From Betaproteobacteria bacterium (GTDB taxonomy: Bacteria; Pseudomonadota; Gammaproteobacteria; Burkholderiales; SG8-41), in the NCBI GenBank assembly GCA_025363575.1, contig JANYDM010000158.1, positions 1 through 46,553 of the forward strand: DNA of 46,553 bases, read 5' to 3'. The notes beneath the pieces were generated by a model. The model did not search any database, was not told the origin of the DNA, and was given only the letters and a program-made list of their open reading frames with translations. The translations under genes were made by a program, and so were the position numbers. Shown here piece by piece: positions 34,366-42,724 of the stretch. Position 1 is the first letter of the stretch; each line of letters opens with the position of its first letter.

Positions 34366-34478
34366 GAGGTTCCACCAAAGGAGGAGGTTTTGGAGGATGT
34401 GCGCCGACACCTGTAGAAGGTGCCCAACGCAACTAAATTATGGCTAAACAAAGCCTTTCTTGCAAGCGTTTTCTGTTG
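34334..34478 (-). ncRNA. Candidate trans-acting small RNA with anti-Shine-Dalgarno loop
   Basis: On the minus strand TATATT (34485-34490) could start a transcript near 34478. It would fold into GGCT/AGCC (34442-34455), CACCT/AGGTG (34408-34422), then CCAAA/TTTGG (34375-34393) presenting the 9-nt loop ACCTCCTCC. It ends in an 11-bp GC-rich stem (34342-34352 with 34355-34365) followed by nine T. No good open frame has a ribosome site here. CU-rich loops that pair with ribosome sites are known from the CCUCCUCCC-motif (CcsR/cuckoo) RNAs and RCoF-type RNAs; membership in either is inference. Nine bases (CCTCCTCCT) match the ribosome site of the OxlT-like gene at 20540-20548. Confidence 0.6.
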
Positions 34479-34664
34479 CTATGCAATATAGATTAGATCT
34501 AACCGCAGAATTCATATATTTTTTATTATAAATCATGTATTTAACTTATGTATCTTATTTGCCACTCAGGTGCAGTCCAAGCCGATACTCACGCGCTGCA
34601 TCATGGGACTTCTACGCTCACCCTTCCCTTACTCCGCCCCTCTGCCTGTCGCTGTGGAGAAGCT

Positions 34665-34874
34665 CTACTTGCGGCCATGTGAAAGCGGCGGGAGACCGCG
34701 GGCCTCAGCCTCCCCGATTTTGATGATGGCGTCATAAGCATGGTCGCTCGTTTGATAGAGGGTTTTCACGGCACGCCTGTCACGGCCCGCGTTTTTCGAG
34801 ACAGCCTCGGTGCGCGAACGCACTTCTGTCAATGCACTATCTAATGATTGGCGCGAATGCGCCTTGATACACGA
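34665..34874 (-). pseudogene. Possible remnant of a phasin-like gene
   Basis: A stop-to-stop frame of about 70 codons reads as a natural helical protein end: SLDSALTEVRSRTEAVSKNA, then AVKTLYQTSDHAYDAIIKIG, ending at TAG 34665-34667. The KNA...AV...AYD spacing recalls the C-terminal part of phasins (PhaP-type granule proteins). No ATG start or ribosome site is present, and an in-frame stop lies just upstream at 34875-34877, so it appears to be a 5'-truncated relic. The resemblance is from memory and weak. Confidence 0.3.
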
Positions 34875-35174
34875 TCATCAGGTGATAGTCGGGGATGGCA
34901 TGCACCCGGGTGAAACGCGCGCTGTGAAACCTCGCGCCCGATCCCGATGCGTATCGCGTTTTCCGGCACGATGCCGGCGCGCGCGAGTCTTTCGCCCCCG
35001 CATATTTCATCCGGCCGTCCGATGCAGCGTGCTGTCTACCGCGGATGCGGCCAGGCGGCTGCGAGCCATGATATTCTTCTTGCCCGCCCCTACAAGTCGG
35101 GCGCTGCAGCAAGTTGTGCTTCATTGCTACCGCCCCGCTGCGCGCCATCATCTTTCACTACGCACGGAACTACT
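34875..35174. other. Gene-free stretch upstream of the CapA-like gene
   Basis: Overlapping frames exist on both strands but none has a ribosome site or recognisable product. The stretch probably contains the promoter of the plus-strand gene at 35175. I see no strong hairpin or box. The neighbouring 34480-34570 is markedly AT-rich and may act as an upstream element for the small-RNA promoter. Confidence 0.5.
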
Positions 35175-36221
35175 ATGCCGCTAAATATGATATTGACCGG
35201 TGACTTAAACCTGATGAACGTCACCGACCCCGCCGTTCCGTTCAAACGCGTTGCCGAAGAATTCCGCGCGGCCGACGTCGTATTCAGCAATCTGGAGTGC
35301 TGCCTTTACGACCCGCCCGGCGAGCACTCGGTCGACACCGCTGAAGGATTTTTCGCGCACCCGGGGCCTGCCGGCGAAGCGCTCAAGCTGGCCGGCATAC
35401 GCGCCGTCGGCATTGCCAACAACGTCAACTATGGGGACACAGCGATCAAGGCGTCTATCGCGCGCCTCGATGAAATCAAAATTCCGCACAGCGGCGCCGG
35501 CATCAACCGCGCCGCCGCGCGCGCCCCGGTCATCGTCGAAAGCGGCGGCGTGCGCTTTGGTTTTCTGCAGCGTACTTCCGTCTACTGGCCGACCAATCAC
35601 GAAGCCGGCGATCACGCGACCGGCGTTGCGGTCATTCGCGGCCATACCGCCTATCAACTACCGCTCCACAAGACGCGGCCGGAAGTCCCGCCGTGCAATC
35701 GCCCGGGGTTGCCGCCCATCATCAAGACCTGGGCCGATCCCGCATACCTGAAGCAGTATGTGGAAGACATTGCGGCTTTGCGCGCCCAATGCGACATCCT
35801 GGTGGCGTCATGTCATTGGGGATTGCATCAGGACGTGCTCGAGTACATGCCCGAAATTGCGCATGCCGCCATCGATGCCGGCGCCGACGTCGTCTTCGGC
35901 CATGGCCCTCACTACTCGCTGCCGGTCGAAGTTTACAAGGGCAAGCCGGTTTACTACGGACTAGGCAGCTTTTCCTTCCACACCGGCCACGGCGGCAAGA
36001 AGCACGGGGACTGGGTCGGCATGCTCGCGCGCATTGCGCTCGACGGCAAGAAGGTCAAGCACGCGACCTTTCAGTTCGTGCGCCACAACGACGCCAATGA
36101 AAGCGTGCTGTGCTCGCTGGCGAAAGAACAGGCCACGCTCGAAGACCTTAAATTGCGCAGCGCGAAATTCGGCACCAAGCTGACACCCGAAGGCGATCAG
36201 GTCGCCTTCTTACAAGGTTAG
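35175..36221 (+). CDS. CapA/PgsA-like metallophosphoesterase-fold protein
   Basis: ATG 35175 gives 348 residues that begin directly with the first motif (MILTGDLN); the longer open frame upstream has no domain content. Motifs follow the CapA/PgsA family (bacterial capsule synthesis protein PF09587): GDLN, SNLECCL, ANNVNYGD in place of the usual ANNH, SCHWG and GHGPH. These form a calcineurin-like di-metal site. No signal peptide or membrane anchor is present, unlike membrane-bound poly-gamma-glutamate PgsA, so a cytoplasmic hydrolase role is more likely. Substrate unknown. Similar genes often sit in catabolic clusters with TctC proteins in Burkholderiales. Confidence 0.85.
   Translation: MPLNMILTGDLNLMNVTDPAVPFKRVAEEFRAADVVFSNLECCLYDPPGEHSVDTAEGFFAHPGPAGEALKLAGIRAVGIANNVNYGDTAIKASIARLDEIKIPHSGAGINRAAARAPVIVESGGVRFGFLQRTSVYWPTNHEAGDHATGVAVIRGHTAYQLPLHKTRPEVPPCNRPGLPPIIKTWADPAYLKQYVEDIAALRAQCDILVASCHWGLHQDVLEYMPEIAHAAIDAGADVVFGHGPHYSLPVEVYKGKPVYYGLGSFSFHTGHGGKKHGDWVGMLARIALDGKKVKHATFQFVRHNDANESVLCSLAKEQATLEDLKLRSAKFGTKLTPEGDQVAFLQG
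36189..36209 (+). repeat. Stem-loop at the 3' end of the CapA-like gene
   Basis: GAAGGCGA (36189-36196) pairs perfectly with TCGCCTTC (36202-36209) around a 5-nt loop, just inside the coding end. Only a short T stretch follows, so it may be a weak terminator. Confidence 0.4.
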
Positions 36222-36238
36222 CGCAGCTCCAATCTCAT

Positions 36239-36282
36239 CCTCCCCTGCCGCGAAGCAAATCCCCTTGCGGGACCAGGGGAGG
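36239..36282. repeat. REP-like palindromic element between convergent genes
   Basis: CCTCCCCTG (36239-36247) pairs with CAGGGGAGG (36274-36282), with CCGCGAAG/CTTGCGGG pairing inside. Outer CATCC and GGATG copies flank it. This form (arms of CCTCCCC/GGGGAGG in a gap between convergent genes) is typical of dispersed extragenic palindromes. It may also stop transcription from both sides. Confidence 0.55.
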
Positions 36283-36339
36283 AGCGCGGTGGGGATGGGT
36301 TGAACTTTCTGGCCAACCTCTCGCCGTTTTCTAGGAAAG

Positions 36340-37491
36340 CTAAGGTCCTTCGTCGCCGGGTTCGCGCAGCTTCCGCGTCGGATAGACCTTGGCAGGATGC
36401 TGCTTCAGCGCTTCTTCGTCGATGTCGATACCGAGTCCCGGAGCGGTCGGCAGATCGATGTAACCGTTCTTCGGCTTCAGCTGGTTCGGTGAAATCTTGT
36501 CGCAGAACTCGACGAACGGCAGGAAGTATTCGGTGATGATGAAGTTCGGCATCACGGCCGAGGCGTGCACGGTGGAAGAAAGCCCGAGCGTGGTCGAATT
36601 GTAATTGTGCGGCGACATCGCGACCATGTACGGCTCCGCCATCGCCGCGATTTCTTTCAACTCCAATATGCCGCCGCAGCACGCCACGTCGGGATTCAGA
36701 ATATCCGCCGAACGCTGTTCGAGCAGAGGACGGAAACCCTGCTTGAGATAAGTCGCCTCACCGATCACGATTGGCAATCCGGTGCCGCGCCGGATTTCCG
36801 CGAGTCCTTCCGGGTTTTCCGCGATGCATGGCTCTTCCATCCAGTAGAGGCCGAGCTCCGCCAGTTTTTTGTCGAGTGGAATCGCATGCATGGGCGCCAG
36901 GCGCCGGTGCTGGTCGATGAGGATGTCGACATCGGGACCGACGGCATCGCGCACCGCCTTGATCACCGCGACCGCGCGCTTTTCATGCTCCTTGGGAATC
37001 CACGTGCGCCACGGTGAAGGCAAAGGGTCGAGCTTCATCGCGGTGAAGCCCTGCTTGACGACTTTTTCCGCCGCGCGCGCGTAGTCGGACGGCTCTTTCA
37101 TCTGGTAGCTCCAGCCGTTTGCGTAGACGCGTATCTTGTCGCGGCAGCGTCCGCCGAGGAGGTTGTACACCGGCTGCTCGCACGCCTTGCCCGCGATATC
37201 CCACATCGCCTGCTCGATGCCGCTGATGGCGCAAAACAGCTCGAGCGAGCCGCGACGCGCCGCATAATCGTCGAACGCGATTTGCGTGAAATGCTTGATG
37301 TTGAACGGGTCGCGCCCGATCGCATAGCGGCCGAGCGCGTTGAGTTGCGCCATGACGGCGGTATCGCGATCGTATTGCGAGTACGCCTCGCCCCAGCCGT
37401 GGATGCCCGCATCGGTTTCGACTTTGACGAGAATCAGGTTCTTGCGCCAGCCCGGATGCACGGTGTACGGCTTGACTGCGGTGATCTTCAA
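36340..37491 (-). CDS. Mandelate racemase/muconate lactonizing enzyme family protein, galactonate-dehydratase-like
   Basis: TTG 37491 is preferred: GAGGGG lies 6 nt upstream and the protein then begins MKITAVKPYTV, the family-typical start (383 residues). ATG 37533 is an alternative without a comparable ribosome site. The enolase-superfamily catalytic set is visible: metal ligands Asp and His-containing ILIDQHRRL, Glu in YWMEEP, Glu in IGEATY, and general acid/base His in SPHNYNS. The D-x-H form plus SPHN is that of the D-galactonate dehydratase group, which dehydrates sugar acids. It is divergent from a TctC protein gene, with a 140-bp shared control region. The substrate is probably a hydroxy acid. 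Confidence 0.87.
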   Translation of the reverse strand: MKITAVKPYTVHPGWRKNLILVKVETDAGIHGWGEAYSQYDRDTAVMAQLNALGRYAIGRDPFNIKHFTQIAFDDYAARRGSLELFCAISGIEQAMWDIAGKACEQPVYNLLGGRCRDKIRVYANGWSYQMKEPSDYARAAEKVVKQGFTAMKLDPLPSPWRTWIPKEHEKRAVAVIKAVRDAVGPDVDILIDQHRRLAPMHAIPLDKKLAELGLYWMEEPCIAENPEGLAEIRRGTGLPIVIGEATYLKQGFRPLLEQRSADILNPDVACCGGILELKEIAAMAEPYMVAMSPHNYNSTTLGLSSTVHASAVMPNFIITEYFLPFVEFCDKISPNQLKPKNGYIDLPTAPGLGIDIDEEALKQHPAKVYPTRKLREPGDEGP

Positions 37492-37631
37492 TGGTTTCCC
37501 CTCGAATGAAATTCCGTATAAGCGGATGCGCATTGCGCGCAATCGGCTAAGCTTCCATACTATGTTCGCATATTTCGCATAATAATTCTTAGCGCCGGCC
37601 TGGGTGCTGGCGGCGATGGCGAGGAGACGAT
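37492..37631. promoter_or_regulatory. Shared divergent control region
   Basis: The gap between the enolase-superfamily gene and the TctC gene contains a direct repeat of TTCGCATA around 37564-37580 and overlapping -10-like sequences in both directions (ATAATAATT plus strand, TAGTAT minus strand). One regulator could control both genes. Confidence 0.4.
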
Positions 37632-38588
37632 ATGAAAAAAATGCTCGCGGCTTTCGGTTGCGCGTTCTGCATCGTCTGTGCTGCATCGGCGCAAACTTTT
37701 CCAGCCAAAGCGGTCCGCATCCTCGTACCGTACTCGCCAGGCGGCACGTCCGACATCCTCGCTCGTCTCTTGAGTCCGCGCCTTAACGAAGTATTCGGTC
37801 AGCCCGTCGTCGTCGACAATCGCGCCGGCGCGAACGGCAATATCGGCGCCGACATGGTGGCGAAGTCCGCACCTGACGGCTACACCGTGCTGCTCGCGGA
37901 TCTGGGCGCGCTGGCCATCAGCCCGAGCATCTACAAGCTGGCGTTCGACCCCGCGAAAGACTTTGCACCGGTAACCATGGTCGGGTATTCGCCGCACATT
38001 CTGGTCGTGCATCCGTCGCTGCCCGTGAAAACGGTGAAAGAATTGATTGCGCTCGCCCGTTCCAAGCCCGGCGCGCTCAATGTTGGCGTCGCACTGGGTG
38101 GTGCGCCGCATCTCGCCAGCGTCGCGTTCGCGGTGCAGACCGGCATCAAATGGACTTACATTCCGTTCAAGGGGGGCGCTGACGTAATTATTGGGGTCGC
38201 CACCGGCCAGGGCGATCTCACTTTCAACGGCATGCTCGCGACTTATCCGCATGTGAGATCGGGCAAACTCAAAATACTCGCGGTATCGAGCGCAAAGCGC
38301 GTGGGCTCGATCCCGGACGTGCCGACCGTCGCTGAAAGCGGGCTCAAGGATTTCGAAACAGGCAGCTGGCAGGGCGTCCTGGCGGCGGCCGGTACGCCGA
38401 AAGATGTCGTGGCACGGCTGAACGGCGAAATCATCAAGGCGTTCAGCACCGCCGAGATGAAGGAAAACCTCGCCAAACAGGGCGCCGACGTTTATCCGAT
38501 GACGCCCGAGCAACTCGGCACCTGGCTCAGAAAGGAAATCGACAAGTGGGCGCAGGTGGTGAAAGCGGCCAACTTAAAGCTCGAGTAA
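37632..38588 (+). CDS. TctC/Bug-family periplasmic solute-binding protein
   Basis: The 318-residue protein has a clear signal peptide (MKKMLAAFGCAFCIVCAASA, cleaved before QTFPAK). The Bug-family start VRILVPYSPGGTSDILARL and the domain motif GANGNIGADMVAKSAPDGYT follow. A GAGGAGA ribosome site precedes the ATG. No TctAB genes are nearby. It is divergent from the galactonate-dehydratase-like gene, so an aldonate or other carboxylate ligand is likely. An intrinsic terminator follows 10 bp after the stop. Confidence 0.93.
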   Translation: MKKMLAAFGCAFCIVCAASAQTFPAKAVRILVPYSPGGTSDILARLLSPRLNEVFGQPVVVDNRAGANGNIGADMVAKSAPDGYTVLLADLGALAISPSIYKLAFDPAKDFAPVTMVGYSPHILVVHPSLPVKTVKELIALARSKPGALNVGVALGGAPHLASVAFAVQTGIKWTYIPFKGGADVIIGVATGQGDLTFNGMLATYPHVRSGKLKILAVSSAKRVGSIPDVPTVAESGLKDFETGSWQGVLAAAGTPKDVVARLNGEIIKAFSTAEMKENLAKQGADVYPMTPEQLGTWLRKEIDKWAQVVKAANLKLE

Positions 38589-38598
38589 TCATCGGGCG

Positions 38599-38627
38599 AA
38601 AAAAAGCCCGCGGTGCGCGGGCTTTTT
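38599..38627. terminator. Bidirectional intrinsic terminator
   Basis: GCCCGCG (38606-38612) pairs with CGCGGGC (38616-38622) around a 3-nt loop, flanked by an A-run on the left and TTTTT on the right. It ends both the TctC gene (plus) and the threonine-synthase-like gene (minus). Confidence 0.9.
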
Positions 38628-38645
38628 GGTTTGCAGCGAACCAGC

Positions 38646-39782
38646 TTATTCACTGCGCGCGCCGGCGTTTAGCAACTGGCCGATTTTTTCCGACGCCTTG
38701 AGGCCAGATCCGGTCAACACCAGGACTGTCGTCTGCTCCGGCGCAATTACATTGTCCCTGTACAACTGGCGCAGGCCCGCCGCCGCCGCCGCGCTGGTCG
38801 GCTCGACGTACAACCCCTGGCGCGCCAGTGCCCCCAGCGCCGAAACGATTTCGTCCTCGGTCACTGCGCACAGGCTGCCGCCGGAATTTCTGATGGCGCG
38901 CAGCACGTCGCGCACGCGCGTCGGCTTGGACGATGCGATGCCTTCCGCGATCGTCGTTGTAACGTCCGTTGGTACCAGCTCTTCGACTCCCGCCTTGAAC
39001 GCGGCATAGTACGGCGCGCAGTTCGCGGCCTGCACACCGTACAAACGCGGCACGCGGTCGATTTCACCGCGCCTTTGCAATTCGGCAAAGCCGCGCTCGC
39101 ATCCGCAGACGTTGCTGCCGTAGCCGACCGGAAACACGATATTGTCGGGAATCTTGAAACCGAACTGCTCCCATAGCTCGTAAGCGAGTGTCTTGGTGCC
39201 TTCGAGAAAAAACGGCTGCCAATTGTGGCTCGCATAGAATATTTCTTTTGCGTAGCGCAATGCAGCATCGGCGACATCCTGACGCGAGCCCTTGATCGTG
39301 ACCACATCGGCGCCGGTCGCAGCCATCTGCGCAATCTTCGGATACGATGCGGTCTCCGGCACCAGGATGCGGCTTTGCATGCCGGCGGCTGCCGAGTACG
39401 CGGCCATGGACGCGCCAGCATTGCCCGACGAGTCTTCGAGCACCTTCGTGATGCCGCAGCTTTTCAGATACGTAATCAGCGTGGTCATGCCGCGATCCTT
39501 GAACGAACCGGTCGGCATCATGAATTCGAGCTTCATGGTCACTGCGATGCCATCCAGCTTGCCGCAGATGAGCGGCGTCCAGCCTTCGCCCAGCGTGACT
39601 GCGTCGGTGGAGTCGACCAGCAGCGCCTTCGCATAGCGCCACACCGAGCGCCGCGACGTATCGATCTCGCCACGCGTGAGGCCCGGCGCGTCGCCGAGGT
39701 TCAGATAAGAGCCGCCATCGCCGCACCAGCGCGGCTTGTCGAGCGGGTAAGTCGCGCCGGACGCGGCGTCTATGTAGTTCAT
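38646..39782 (-). CDS. Threonine synthase-like PLP enzyme
   Basis: ATG 39782 overlaps the stop of the upstream gene (ATGA), giving 378 residues; the longer open frame is translated antisense-like sequence of that gene. The fold-type II PLP enzyme has its Schiff-base Lys in PTGSFKDRGM, the phosphate/substrate loop DSSGNAGASMAAY and a C-terminal TGSGLK. It resembles threonine synthase or related beta-eliminating lyases. No homoserine pathway gene is nearby; it sits in a hydantoinase/oxoprolinase operon. The true reaction may therefore be another elimination or replacement on an amino acid, such as diaminopropionate, threonine or cysteate metabolism. Confidence 0.82.
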   Translation of the reverse strand: MNYIDAASGATYPLDKPRWCGDGGSYLNLGDAPGLTRGEIDTSRRSVWRYAKALLVDSTDAVTLGEGWTPLICGKLDGIAVTMKLEFMMPTGSFKDRGMTTLITYLKSCGITKVLEDSSGNAGASMAAYSAAAGMQSRILVPETASYPKIAQMAATGADVVTIKGSRQDVADAALRYAKEIFYASHNWQPFFLEGTKTLAYELWEQFGFKIPDNIVFPVGYGSNVCGCERGFAELQRRGEIDRVPRLYGVQAANCAPYYAAFKAGVEELVPTDVTTTIAEGIASSKPTRVRDVLRAIRNSGGSLCAVTEDEIVSALGALARQGLYVEPTSAAAAAGLRQLYRDNVIAPEQTTVLVLTGSGLKASEKIGQLLNAGARSE

Positions 39783-40975
39783 TTCTTCAGAAACTGGCGC
39801 GTCAGATCGTGCACGCGCGCCACATCGTCCATGTTGTTGTAGAGATGCAGCGAGAATCTCAGCACGCCGCGCCGGATCGACAGCTTGACGCGGTTTTCGC
39901 CGAGCCACGCATAGAGCCGGTTGAATTTCTCGTCATTGCTGCCGTAGTGGTTGTCGTCCATCGTGCCGACAGTGACTATGTGCGCGAGATGCGGCCCGGG
40001 CTTGCCGCCGGAGACCGGCAGGCCGAGATCGAGAAAGCCCTGCGCGAGCGCGTGGCCGAGCTGCGTCACGTAACGCTCGACCTCCACCGTGCCATGAGCG
40101 AGCACTTCGCTCATCGCAGCATCGACCGCCGCAGCGCCGACGAAATTGTAATTGCCAAGATCGAAACGTCGCGCCGCCGGCATCAACTTGAAGGCTTCAT
40201 TGCCCAATGACGCCTCGTGCGCCTCGCCGAGATCGACGCCGAAGCGCGCGAGGTAGGCCGGCTTCATTTTTTCCGCCCACTCGCGCCGGCAGTAGAGAAA
40301 TCCCATGCCGTAGAGCCCGAGCAGGCCTTTTTGCGTGGACACCGCCAATGCATCGATATTGGATTTTCTGACATCGGTGTGCAGCACGCCGACCGACTGC
40401 GCGCCGTCGACGAGAAACAGCACGCCGCGCTCGCGACAGGCGCGGCCCAGGGTATCGACGTCCGTGCGAAAACCCGGTGCGAAACTCACCGTCGACACCG
40501 TGACTACCCGCGTACGGCTGTCGATGCGCGCGATCATCTCTTCAACAGGCATGTGGCCTGCGCGTGGCTCGACCGCGCGCATTTCGACGCCGCGCTCGCG
40601 CAGATTCAGCCAGACGTAAACATTGTTCGGATGCTCGAGGCCGGGACAAACAATGACATTGTCGCCGCTCTTCCAGTCGAGGCCGGTAGCGACCATGTTC
40701 AGGCCTTCGGAAATATTCTTGGTGAACGCGATCTCGTCGGGCTCGGCATTGATCAGTTGCGCGAATTTGCCGCGCGCCCGCTCAATCAGGGCGAAGAACT
40801 TCTCTTTGTCGCCGCCGTTCATCATGCGTTCGTCGACCTGCGCGTCGATCGCGGCGCGCACGCTGCGCGACAGAACCCCGCGGCCGCCGAGGTCCATGTA
40901 AGTCCAGCGCTCGAGCGCCGGGTAGCTGGCGCGGGCAGCGGCGATGGTGCTGAATTCGGTCACGGGTTTGTTCAT
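39779..40975 (-). CDS. Aminotransferase class V-fold PLP enzyme
   Basis: The 398-residue protein has the class V fold seen in cysteine desulfurases and isopenicillin-N epimerases: TKNISEGLNMVATGL, EHPNNVYVWLNL, FLVDGAQSVGVL (PLP-stacking and Asp) and PLP-Lys in STQKGLLGLYG. The active-site Cys loop of IscS/SufS is not evident, so racemase, epimerase or lyase activity is more likely than desulfuration. An AGAGGAG ribosome site precedes the ATG. It lies 67 bp after hyuB and its stop overlaps the next gene, so the four genes form one operon acting on an amino-acid derivative. Confidence 0.85.
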   Translation of the reverse strand: MNKPVTEFSTIAAARASYPALERWTYMDLGGRGVLSRSVRAAIDAQVDERMMNGGDKEKFFALIERARGKFAQLINAEPDEIAFTKNISEGLNMVATGLDWKSGDNVIVCPGLEHPNNVYVWLNLRERGVEMRAVEPRAGHMPVEEMIARIDSRTRVVTVSTVSFAPGFRTDVDTLGRACRERGVLFLVDGAQSVGVLHTDVRKSNIDALAVSTQKGLLGLYGMGFLYCRREWAEKMKPAYLARFGVDLGEAHEASLGNEAFKLMPAARRFDLGNYNFVGAAAVDAAMSEVLAHGTVEVERYVTQLGHALAQGFLDLGLPVSGGKPGPHLAHIVTVGTMDDNHYGSNDEKFNRLYAWLGENRVKLSIRRGVLRFSLHLYNNMDDVARVHDLTRQFLKK

Positions 40976-41042
40976 ACGGATGCTCCTCTCAGGCTTCTTT
41001 CAATGCGGCGACTCGTATGATATATCGCATCGCCCTTTTATT

Positions 41043-42722
41043 TCACTTGCCGAGGCGCTCTTCGCGCACATCGCGTTCGCAGGCATCAGCGGCACGTTCT
41101 GCCGCTGCTCCGTAGCCGCCTCCCGACGGCGTGCAGATGCGCAGCAGGCTGCCGCGCGGCAGTGCGAGTTCGCCCGCGGCAGCCGGCAGCTTTTGCTCCT
41201 GCGCGGTGCCCGGATTCAGGATAAATGCGCCGCGCGCGCCGTCGCCTCCGTCCTTGAGCCCGCGCGCCGCGACGTTTTGCCGTTCGGACGACAGGCTGAC
41301 GACGATGTCATCGCCGAGCACGCGGTAGTCGCGCACCACGCCCATGCCGCCGCGGTATTGGCCGTCACCCGCCGAGCCCTCCCATAGCGCATAGCGCTCG
41401 ACCCGAAACGGATAGGCATGCTCGAGCGCTTCGACCGGCAGGTTCGACGAGCCCGACGCATGCACGCGGACGCCGTCTACGCCGTCGCGATTGGCGCGCG
41501 CGCCCATGCCGCCGGCGAGCGTTTCGTAGTTGACGAAGTAGTTGCCACTTTTCGGATCGGTGCCGGCCAGCACGTAGAGATGGTGAGGCCCGCTGCCAGC
41601 GAGCGCCTTGTGCGGCATCGCCTGCGACAGCGCGTGTGCGATCACGTCGCCCAGCACGCTGGCGGAAATTGAGCGGCAGCCGATGGCGGCAGGCGGCACC
41701 GGCCCGACGACGCAGCCGGCAGGTGCCGTGATATTCAGCGTGCGGTAATAGCCTGCATTGGCTGGAACTTCGGGATCGAGCAGACTTTTGGCAACCGTAT
41801 AAACGGTCGCGAGCAGCGCGCGATATGGAATATTGCGCGCGTTCTCGAGTTGCTTGTCCGAGCCGGTGAAATCGAAGTCGATGCGCCCGCGGCCGACCGT
41901 CATGGCCAGACGGATGCGACAGCGCTCGGCCTCGGTATTGCCGTCGAGAAAATCTTCCGCTTCGTAGCGGCCCGCCGGCAGACGGTTGATGGCCGCGCGA
42001 AAACGCTTCTCAGTGAAATCGAGATAAGCAGCAATGGTGGCAGTGGTGTCCTTGACGCCGTAGCGCTCGAAGAGCTGCAGCACGCTCTTCATGCCGACGT
42101 TGTTCGCCGCGAACTGCGCTTTGAGGTCGCCGATGCGCTCGTCGGGCGTGCGCGAGTTGAGCAGAACGATATCGACGACGTCGCGATTCAATGTCCCCGC
42201 GCGCATCACGCGCACCGGCGGTATGCGTATGCCCTCCTGGTAGATGCTTTTGCACACGGCGGCTTCGGAGCCCGGCACCATGCCGCCGACATCGGCGTGG
42301 TGCGCGATGTTAGCGACAAAGGCCACGATTTTTTTGCCGATGAATACCGGGGCGATGATGTTGATGTCCGGCAGGTGCGTGCCGCCGCCGTTATACGGGT
42401 CGTTCGCGATAAATTGATCGCCCGGCACAATTTCAGCGAGCGGATAGCGTTTGAGTATCTCGTCGACCGCGCCGACCATCGAACCCAGATGAATAGGCAC
42501 GCGCTGCGCCAGCGCAATGACCTGCCCCTGCGCATCGAATATTGCGGTCGAACAGTCGGCGCGCTCCTTGATATTGGGCGAAAACGCAGTGCGCATCAGC
42601 GTCGCGCCCATCTCCTCGGACGTCGCCAGCAGATAGCGCGCGACGACTTCCGCCTTGATCGGGTCCACCTGCCCGGCTGCTTTGCCGACGCTCCTGCTGC
42701 TTTTACGTCTGGATGCGGCCAT
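41043..42722 (-). CDS. hyuB: Hydantoinase B/oxoprolinase family protein
   Basis: The 559-residue protein matches HyuB/oxoprolinase C-terminal half: MRTAFSPNIKERADCSTAIFD, GDQFIANDPYNGGGTHLPD, and VANIAHHADVGGMVPGS with the conserved His/Asp pair. It partners the HyuA protein encoded 2 bp upstream to open a cyclic amide (hydantoin, oxoproline) or, in the acetone/acetophenone carboxylase relatives, to carboxylate a ketone with ATP. The N-terminus is basic (RRKSSRSVGKA). Substrate not predictable. Confidence 0.92.
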   Translation of the reverse strand: MAASRRKSSRSVGKAAGQVDPIKAEVVARYLLATSEEMGATLMRTAFSPNIKERADCSTAIFDAQGQVIALAQRVPIHLGSMVGAVDEILKRYPLAEIVPGDQFIANDPYNGGGTHLPDINIIAPVFIGKKIVAFVANIAHHADVGGMVPGSEAAVCKSIYQEGIRIPPVRVMRAGTLNRDVVDIVLLNSRTPDERIGDLKAQFAANNVGMKSVLQLFERYGVKDTTATIAAYLDFTEKRFRAAINRLPAGRYEAEDFLDGNTEAERCRIRLAMTVGRGRIDFDFTGSDKQLENARNIPYRALLATVYTVAKSLLDPEVPANAGYYRTLNITAPAGCVVGPVPPAAIGCRSISASVLGDVIAHALSQAMPHKALAGSGPHHLYVLAGTDPKSGNYFVNYETLAGGMGARANRDGVDGVRVHASGSSNLPVEALEHAYPFRVERYALWEGSAGDGQYRGGMGVVRDYRVLGDDIVVSLSSERQNVAARGLKDGGDGARGAFILNPGTAQEQKLPAAAGELALPRGSLLRICTPSGGGYGAAAERAADACERDVREERLGK

Positions 42723-42724
42723 GA

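Noticed and set aside
34810..35184. Plus-strand 124-codon and minus-strand 104-codon frames (34837-35151) upstream of the CapA-like gene
   Set aside because: They overlap each other, lack ribosome sites and show no recognisable family.
38646..39908. Longer threonine-synthase-like protein starting at 39908
   Set aside because: The extra residues are a frame-shifted reading of the upstream class V enzyme; ATG 39782 in the ATGA overlap gives the natural start.
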